The position numbers and the translations under genes were made by a program. A stretch of DNA of 64,000 nt from NCBI GenBank assembly GCA_025201375.1, contig JAIWZP010000037.1, forward strand, positions 62,001 to 126,000, in the 5' to 3' direction. The notes beneath the pieces are model-generated. The model was not told the origin of the DNA. It worked only from the letters and a program-made list of their open reading frames with translations, and did not search any database. This DNA comes from Gongronella butleri (lineage: Eukaryota; Mucoromycota; Mucoromycetes; Mucorales; Cunninghamellaceae). This document shows positions 56,911-64,000 of the stretch, piece by piece (the stretch's first letter is position 1; each line of letters begins with the position of its first letter).

Positions 56911-57767
56911 CGGCGGTCAGAGACATATCCAAAGCAAAGGAAAAGGCATTGACCAAGGTCGTACATGGTAGTATTCGCGGTGCCCCTGCACTGACTGGGC
57001 TCGGCTTACGCACGCGAGAACGGAAAACACAACCGACATGAAGATTAAAAAGAAAATGTGGCAACGATCATCCATCGTCATCTGATTCTTATTCTAAAAA
57101 AAAAAAAAAAAAAAAAAAGCTAAACCGTCGTCCTCTTAGGGTCACGATGGCACATGAAGCATGGCTGGAGCACCGCTAGATGGACCCCAGGTTCACAGCT
57201 TGCCAATGGCTGGAGTCAGGAACAAAAAGGCAGTTCTTTCCTGGAACAGCCATTGGCAAGCTAATTTTCCATGCACAATGGATTCAAATAATCCCTAGGT
57301 GACACGGCTGAGCATAACAAATTTAGCAATTGACCGTCGTCTTCCTGCTAACAGCCACTCGTTGGTCGCTCTTTGGAAGTTTCCCAGTGGATGTGCATCT
57401 TTAGAAGAGAAGGTTCGAAAGGATTATGATACGTTATCTATACTGTAGTGCAGCACAAAGGTTGCAGCTGCAACTACAGTAAGGTATTTTACAAATACCA
57501 TGGCCCTCGCATGCGTCATTGGCATAATTTTTAAAAAAAAGGGGCCAATGCTTAGACCTTTGTGCAAGCTCAATACTGTACAAGTCTATCTTGCGGGCTA
57601 CAGTATGATATGCTTGTTTGCCACGTGACACTGCTTAAATTCAGCAACCAGGCTCAATCCAGAGAGTAGTTTATCCGCTCCGGACAAGTTTTAAGATTCG
57701 TCGTATGATACGTATTCATACGTATCATATTTTCATACATACAGTAATATGATGATAAGGTAATTTC
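56206..57767. other. Gene-free stretch upstream of the P450 gene
   Basis: No gene seen. It holds A/T runs (56251-56270, 56879-56907, 57098-57118), the P450 promoter, and a hairpin at 57197-57262 listed separately. Confidence 0.5.
57197..57262. repeat. 15-bp perfect inverted repeat (hairpin)
   Basis: AGCTTGCCAATGGCT at 57197-57211 and AGCCATTGGCAAGCT at 57248-57262, with a 36-nt loop. Function unknown. Confidence 0.7.
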
Positions 57768-58030
57768 TATTTTTTTGGTGGTTCTGGCGACAATAATGGC
57801 CCAACGTACTGTATCGACGGGCGAGTCACCTCAAATGAATCTGTGATCAAAGGCGGTACGTACGTACAGTAAAACCGCTTGTGGTTAGGAGAGATTGCGT
57901 TGAGATTTCGGCGACTTTGATTGCAATGACTCTGAAAATTTGAGATTTTGGTTTGACAGACACGCATACTGTAATACTGGTTTGGCTCTGCTTGCCAGGT
58001 AGTCCATGTCATATTCACAAACGTGAAAAA
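57768..58030. repeat. Dispersed repeat family C, copy 2
   Basis: Collinear with 37170-37400: shared CAAATGAAT, then TTGCGTTGAGAT, GCAATGACTCTGAAA, TTGGTTTG.CAGACA and TCATATTC.CAA. It contains additional TACAGTA/TACTGTA words absent from copy 1. Confidence 0.6.
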
Positions 58031-58234
58031 AATCAGCCAGTATCTCAGCAAGTGCCTGAAAAATGCACAACAAAAACACGATTTTTTGTTCGTTTTGGAT
58101 TTTTCATGCAAATAAATCGCTTGATCCGTCCGTACCGGTATTTTGATCTCGTGGACAGAAAGTCAGAAACTGAGGTGTGTTATCATCATTCCAATACCGG
58201 ACATATTGCGCGACACTGCACAAACACGCATACA

Positions 58235-59250
58235 TTTATTACCTTTTAAACATCATCAAAAAGCGTGTTTTCAAACTTTGCAGGTCTGCTGTGCGTCCAG
58301 AAATTTTTTTACAGCCTACTTGCCCGCAAGTGAAACATGCGCCACGGCATGAGCTGCAGCCCAACGTTCGCGGCAAGTCCGCCCGATTTTTTTTTAGCCA
58401 GCAAATTCCAAAACCTTCAATTATTGCCATATTTTCATTCATCTCACAATCTGCTTGGCGGACCTCGCTCAAAAATTGCTGCATTAAATTCAGCGCAAAA
58501 CTTGCAACAAAAAAGTTCAAACCCCCAAAGCGCTACGACCACTTTTGCAAATTCAGGGGTCACTCAGGGATCACTCAGGGGTCACACATTTCAATCTCAG
58601 AAAATGCCAAATTTGTGATTTTTCGAACTCCGAGTGATCAATGCATCCCAAACAGGTAACTCTGATGATTTGCTATTGGCAAACAACAAAATGACAGGTC
58701 GCCCCACCTTAAGAAAAAAGTCCAAAGAGTGATGCATGAACGGCGATCGACTGAGAAAAAGTGCCTACTTCGGGCAAGATTTTTTTTGCGAAGTTTAAGT
58801 TTGACACTTCCAAATTAAGGTGAGTGGATTGCATGGAATTTTTATTTTTTTAATTTTTTATTTTGCGCATTTTTGTGCGCTGAATGGACTGCAGTCTGGA
58901 GAAATGACCGATGCAAAAGTTGAAACTCAAGCTAGCGCACTACAAGTCATCCCATTAGATTCTTTGCCTCCCTTTTTGTTAGTAAAACTGCAATAAAAAT
59001 CACAGGTTTATTAGACCGTTGTCAACCAAATCGTGATCAAAGATTATGATGAAAAAGTGAATTTTCTCTGTGAGTTTTAGCCATCCATCGATGAAATGGT
59101 CTCATTCGATAGAGAATCAACAGCTGCTTGTGACATGTTAGTTACTGTAAAATAAAGTGTCGTGGGTCGTCTTTTTCGCTGTCGAGAAAATGGAATTTAA
59201 ACAAACGTACAGTAAATCAAATAATGTTTGATCGAATTTATTTTGCAAGC
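58235..59250. repeat. Dispersed repeat family A, copy 2
   Basis: Collinear with 8575-9745 and lacking the 166-bp MITE, so it shows the empty site (near 58548-58553). Its right end abuts element B copy 2. Confidence 0.7.
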
Positions 59251-59272
59251 GTCGTGCAGTACCGGTACTGTA

Positions 59273-60276
59273 CAGTGCCCGGACAAAAAAAAGTTTCGCT
59301 GTGCATAATTCTCTGCAGTGCAAGGTATCAATTAATCGCGTTAATCTCTGCTGTATTGATCAATAATGGCTCCAGTGATATGAAATTTTGCAGGAACAAT
59401 GATTTAAAAGTAAAAAAGCAATTCTAAAATTATGAAATGGCTATGCCAAGCGGGTATTGAAATAGATCAAAAAAGGGATACCTGACGCGTCACGCGACGC
59501 GACGCGTACCTACGCGTATACAATGGCCTGTGGAGATGAATTGACGTTATGAACACCATCTCCAATTTTTTTGCAACGAGTGCAATGATGCCTAATTGTA
59601 TTTTAAGAATCAATTCCATGTTACATGCATTGCATCGGTGCTGTGATCGAATAATGTAAAATTCATCATGTGACACGCGTCACGCGTCAGACGCGTCAAA
59701 AGTCGCGATTTCCTTCGTAACATGGTCGTAGTGCTCCTACTGGTCAACCAATCGATAACAGTCTATTCTAGTCCTTCAAATTAAATAAGTACAATGGTTT
59801 TAAGCCAACTAGGGATTAAAATTAGATAACAGAGATGGCAATTGTTATTCCAGATGCAACTGACGCGTGAAGCGTGTCACATGATGATTTTACATTATTC
59901 GATCACAGCACCGATGCAATGCATGTAACATGGAATTGATTCTTAAAATACAATTAGGCATCATTGCACTCGTTGCAAAAAAATTGGAGATGGTGTTCAT
60001 AACGTCAATTCATCTCCACAGGCCATTGTATACGCGTAGGTACGCGTCGCGTCGCGTGACGCGTCAGGTATCCCTTTTTTGATCTATTTCAATACCCGCT
60101 TGGCATAGCCATTTCATAATTTTAGAATTGCTTTTTTACTTTTAAATCATTGTTCCTGCAAAATTTCATATCACTGGAGCCATTATTGATCAATACAGCA
60201 GAGATTAACGCGATTAATTGATACCTTGCACTGCAGAGAATTATGCACAGCGAAACTTTTTTTTGTCCGGGCACTG
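59273..60276 (-). mobile_element. Long-inverted-repeat DNA element B, copy 2 (inverted relative to copy 1)
   Basis: 1004 bp with the same CAGTGCCCGGACAAAA ends and TA flanks (59271-59272, 60277-60278). The central spacer is the reverse complement of copy 1's. It is nearly identical to copy 1, so both are probably young. No transposase frame is present. Confidence 0.88.
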
Positions 60277-60414
60277 TACAGTACAGTACTGTATTACAGT
60301 ATCATAGTCACGCTCTCACGCATCATGCAATTGCAAGCTAACAACGACAGATGGTGATCGGCTCCTTGTTGCCACGGCGGCGGCGCAGTCGTTACTCGTT
60401 AGTGATGATTGAAC

Positions 60415-60804
60415 ATGAGCGGTGCGACATTCGTTGTCGCGATGGCAGTGATGGACGGCGATGATGTTTGGCTTGTCGATGGCGTGGGCAACGGCTCGTT
60501 TACGCGCACGTTTTTTGGCCTCATGATGGAGTTGGCGAGCGAAACCTGTCAAGTTTCTCGCTGCCGCCGTGGCGGTCCACTGGTGCGCGACCCCGTCGAG
60601 CACCACCTCGTCGCCCCCGCGTCGTTGTCCTTGTCGTTGCTGGGCGCCAAACGCCCCCCTCCGCCACGCGCACCACCACGAGTACACCTCGCCAATTGCA
60701 AATTGCTCTTGCACGACATGATGGATTCAAACCGCAAACGTCGTGCGTTTATTGGTCACAAAGGAAGGCCACAAAAAGCAACGGAAAAGAACAAGAGAAG
60801 ATGA
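60415..60804 (+). CDS. Possible ORF of unknown function in a GC-rich island
   Basis: An open frame of 129 residues from the ATG at 60415 (MSGATFVVAMAVMDGDDVWL at the start, a Lys/Arg-rich end). The region is GC-richer than its surroundings, as coding exons are here. A 132-codon frame runs on the opposite strand (60316-60714), so the strand is uncertain. No recognised motif, no obvious introns. Confidence 0.25.
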   Translation: MSGATFVVAMAVMDGDDVWLVDGVGNGSFTRTFFGLMMELASETCQVSRCRRGGPLVRDPVEHHLVAPASLSLSLLGAKRPPPPRAPPRVHLANCKLLLHDMMDSNRKRRAFIGHKGRPQKATEKNKRR

Positions 60805-61890
60805 AATGGTGGGAGGGAATGAGAGAGATGTTGAGTATGGGGAAAAAGAAAAGGAGGGACTATGGAAACTATGGCACTTTTACATTATAATACTGTATTA
60901 TATACCGTATCTTGTTCTTGTCGTTGGCTTGTGGGGCAATAAGGCTGACGTGGTGTCGTCTTGACGCAAGAGTGTTCACTTGGCATGTGGGGTGCGCCCA
61001 CTGCTGCATGCAACTAGTCGGCGTGCGGCGAAAGAAAAATAAAACAACTCCTTTGGGCTTTGGTGTTGAGACAACAAACGCGACGAAGATGATACAGTAG
61101 TTCAAAATAGGCTATGACGTTTTGTGGATTGGATGTGTGGTTTGTTGATGAAGAGGCAAGTGACGTCAATGTGTGCGCGTTGAAAGGTCGAGACCGTGAA
61201 AACAAAAGTGAGTGGTGCCAGGGATTGCACGGGTGATGGGGGGGTGATTTTGCTGAAACGCGCCGACGCCAAAAGTTGGCAAAGTTGGCAGAGAGTGGAA
61301 GCGAGAGTGCGGGGGTGTGCGCACGCCGACCAGGTGGCGTTGTGGGCGTGCATTCGAAAATGAGGTGATTCTTTTTTGTTTTCACACTGAAACGAGATAC
61401 AGTACTTGTCAGTGTGAGAGTGATCCAATACGTGCCTCGGCGCTGCGCGCCGAAAGTATGTATGATGACGTACGTACAGTACATATTATGTGCTTGTTGA
61501 TGAAAGGCGATCTTGAGGTTGCATGGCAATTGAAAGAGTGAGAGATGATTTTTGCATAAAAAAGACGCGTCGCGTCGGTCCTTGAATCATGCGTTGACGC
61601 GTCAATCATTTGCTAGACATGGAGGAGGCTGAGGGTCACGGCTATGCTTGCTGCTGTGCCGGCGGCCTTGACGACCGTGACACATTGTTCGCGAAGAAGT
61701 CTTCCCAACGTTCGTTCGATTTTTTTACGAACGTTGTTGGCGCACGTCACCCGGGCGAGCGTGAGGCACAAACAAAAAGGAACAAGCAAAAGAGAAGGAG
61801 AAAAAGCAAAAAAATATCAAGATGACGCGCAGGACAAAAAAAAAAGTACCATACACGCACGGCGGGCAACAATGATGGCGGCGCCTCTTT
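60805..61890. other. Gene-free stretch
   Basis: No gene recognised. It contains repeated GACGCGTC-type words near 61565-61605 and short frames without motifs. Confidence 0.4.
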
Positions 61891-62367
61891 TTAGAGCTCG
61901 TTGTCGTCGCGCACGTAGCGCTCTGCGGCCGCAAGCGTGGCGTGCAACTCGTCTTGCGCCTGGTGGACACACATCTGGGCCAGAGCCAACATCATTGTTT
62001 CAGCGTCGCCGCGTCTTGTCGACGCATTTCCGCCGCCGCCTATGGCGAAAGAGCTACCACTTATCTTCATTCGTGCTGTTTCTTGCGCCGCCAGTGCTAG
62101 GCAAAGAGTCTCCTCTTGCGCGGTGATGGCCTCCATCCATCCAGTTAACTGCCACTGGTCTGGGTGCGCCATCAGCTTGCGCAGCAGGTAGACTTTCCGT
62201 CTGATCACGTTTTGTCTGATGGTGTCCAGACAGACCGTTGTTGAAGAGGTAAAGACCTCGTAATAATCTTCGTCGAACAGGAGGGACGCCGACGTGGCCA
62301 CGGAGGAGGTGGCTTGAGAGGTGCGGGCAACAGTGTTGATGAGAGGAGAAGAAGTAGAATGTTGCAT
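61891..62367 (-). CDS. Orphan helical protein of unknown function
   Basis: A single open frame of 158 residues starting MQHSTSSPLINTVARTSQAT. The Ser/Thr-rich N-terminus is followed by two amphipathic helical stretches (DTIRQNVIRRKVYLLRKLMA and MLALAQMCVHQAQDELHATL) separated by a Gly-rich turn. Codon use and GC look like the other genes. An AG directly precedes the ATG after a poly-T-rich stretch on this strand, so a 5' intron is possible. I do not recognise the family. Confidence 0.5.
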   Translation of the reverse strand: MQHSTSSPLINTVARTSQATSSVATSASLLFDEDYYEVFTSSTTVCLDTIRQNVIRRKVYLLRKLMAHPDQWQLTGWMEAITAQEETLCLALAAQETARMKISGSSFAIGGGGNASTRRGDAETMMLALAQMCVHQAQDELHATLAAAERYVRDDNEL

Positions 62368-62964
62368 TTCTAAAAAAAAAAAATGCATGAATTTTTTTTT
62401 TGATCTGCCTCAATCTGTTAGGTTCCAGCGCGGAATCACACTCTAAAATACATAAACACCCAAAAGAGCTCTATGAAAGTGATCTTACTGGTAAAACTAT
62501 GCTTTTTGAGGCAGATGCCTTTATTTCTTATGTGAATTATGAGACTATTTGTATTTGAAAGGCAGCATCTGCCCTGGAAAACCAGAAAGGGGCTTGAGGT
62601 CGAGGCCCATTGTCCTTGATCTCCTTCCAATGCTCAGTAATCGAGGACTGTATTAGTAAAAGGAGCTGACTGAGCATTGGACATTAACGAGGGGCACGAG
62701 GAACTTGCAACGAGGAGAGGCCATAGAGAGAGGAAACAAGATTGTTGGCTTGACACGAGATGTAAAAGAGAGAAAGCTTGCGATAGAGAGGTGCCGATTG
62801 AGGAGTCTTGACGAATTGGTGAACATCCGCTCTTGCAGACCGGATGCATTTGATTTGAGACGCGCTCCTACCGGTAAGCGCGACAGATATTTTTAGATTG
62901 GATTTTGACATATTGCCGCAGCATTTGATTGGTAATCAATGCCAGGCCTGCAGGGCAAAGCCTG
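62368..62964. other. Gene-poor stretch with a hairpin
   Basis: No convincing gene. A 63-residue plus-strand frame at 62705-62896 is highly charged but unrecognised. The hairpin at 62626-62681 is listed separately. Confidence 0.4.
62626..62681. repeat. 13-bp perfect inverted repeat (hairpin)
   Basis: TCCAATGCTCAGT at 62626-62638 and ACTGAGCATTGGA at 62669-62681, with a 30-nt loop. Confidence 0.65.
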
Positions 62965-64000
62965 ACACGCTGGGTGTTCATCTGCAAACACGGGTCTCAA
63001 GATTTCTCGAGACTGAGCGATCCGATTTGTGAAAAAATTTAACACCATCAGACAATCGGGTCTACCATCAACTGGTCAAAATTTGGAACCAGATGCGCAA
63101 GCTGTTGAGGAAGCGCCAGTTGCATACTGTACATAGGCGCAAAAGGGGTAAAAAATCGCACCATTTGGTCTCATAATACCACAGCAGCAACGGCTTGACC
63201 CCCCGACGCGAGAGTCGCCTCCAATGAATTAGCGGTCAAACGCGGTAAAAGCGCTCGTAGTATGGGGACATCGCGTCGAGTTTTCGGCTAGTTAGCCTTT
63301 AGGGGTCGTTTAGATCCTGTTTTGGCCCTGAAATTACGAAAAATGTATTTTCTCCTCAGGACTGAGTGATCCGATCTCTAGAAAAACTTGGAATCATCGA
63401 AGCTTCGAGTCGAGTGTTCACTGGTCTAAATTTACGCCATAAAATCAGGCTCATCGGGGGAAACGCGTAAAATATTGTTTTGCGCTGGGGTTTCACTAAC
63501 AAACACGAATCTCGAGATTTCTCAAAACTGAGTGATCAGATCCGTGAAAAAAGTTGACACCATTGAAGAATTGGGACTACCATTAACTGGTCCAAATGTG
63601 GGACCAGACGAGCATGTTTATGAGAAAGCACCAGTTCATGGGCATAAAGGGGTAAGAACACCGGCATTTTGTCTTGTGCAGCGACAACGGCTGAGCGCCC
63701 CGACGCGAGAGCTACCTCAAATGAATCAGCGGTCGAACGCGGTAAAAGCGCTTGTGGTCTGGGGACATGGCGTCAAGTTCTCGGCAAGCTAGCCTTCACA
63801 GGGTCGATTTGGTCATAATTCATGCAGAATGCATTATTTCTCAGGCCTGAGTGATTCGATTTCTGTAAAAAGCTTGACACTGTTGTTTTTTGTGCTCAGC
63901 ATTCGCTAGCTTAAATATGTGACCCGATGAACAAGATCCGGAGGATGCGCCCTGCAAAATGGGGGTAGGGTCTTTTCCATTCTGGTAACGTATGTGACAA
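62965..64000. repeat. Two tandem diverged units (~510 bp) containing family C sequence
   Basis: Unit 1 (62965-63475) and unit 2 (63482-end) share an ordered series: CAAACACG..TCTC.AGATTTCTC, TGAGTGATC.GATC, an ACTACCAT.AACTGGTC block, CCCCGACGCGAGAG, CAAATGAAT.AGCGGTC, and AACGCGGTAAAAGCGCT. The last 100 bp match the start of family C copy 1 (37070-37170). Divergence is moderate; no coding frame spans a unit. Confidence 0.7.

Noticed and set aside
61014..61529. 171-codon minus-strand frame
   Set aside because: Low-information His/Ser/Thr/Pro composition with no motif, no splice partner and overlapping alternative frames.
1..64000. CRISPR arrays, rRNA genes, prophage or bacterial operons
   Set aside because: None seen. 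The gene structures are spliced eukaryotic genes throughout; a few simple repeats are microsatellites, not spaced direct repeats.

Overview
This window looks like nuclear DNA of a filamentous fungus, probably an early-diverging (Mucoromycota-like) lineage. The evidence is: a Nik1/Os-1-type HAMP-repeat histidine kinase; fungal or eukaryotic housekeeping genes (PWP1, Raptor/Kog1, CSN2, Vta1, Ltn1, P450); many short GT-AG introns (about 60-180 nt) with long poly-A or poly-T tracts; and a C2 protein with a chitin-binding tail. The lineage is inferred; the eukaryotic gene structures are read directly and keep frame across the spliced exons.

Layout. From 1 to 28000 every gene is on the minus strand: the HAMP-repeat kinase (1-5431, 3' end outside the window), a 6.8-kb gene-poor repeat region (5432-12208), PWP1 (12209-13992), a thioredoxin-fold/F-box protein (14176-15608), a two-finger C2H2 protein (16112-16965), a gene-free stretch (16966-20527), an MFS transporter (20528-22697) and Raptor (23149-28000). 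A 284-bp divergent promoter separates Raptor from the plus-strand run: CSN2 (28285-30223), Vta1 (31999-33455) and aldehyde dehydrogenase (34580-36787). Next comes an inverted duplication carrying two near-identical secreted CAP/PR-1 genes (38630-39214 and 42227-42810), with a 1-kb long-terminal-inverted-repeat transposable element at its centre. Ltn1/listerin (44361-50823, plus), the C2/CBM protein (51217-52371, minus) and a P450 (53879-56205, minus) follow. The right end (56206-64000) is mostly decayed dispersed repeats, a second copy of the 1-kb element and one orphan gene.

The conserved genes serve independent core functions: TORC1 scaffold, COP9 signalosome, ribosome-associated quality control, ESCRT/MVB, ribosome biogenesis. 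I see no operon-like or pathway cluster. The notable features are the HAMP array (at least 13 units, on modular exons), the CAP inverted duplication, and a well-resolved set of TA-flanked DNA-transposon derivatives, one with its empty site visible elsewhere in the window. All similarity statements are by eye; no alignment or database search was run.
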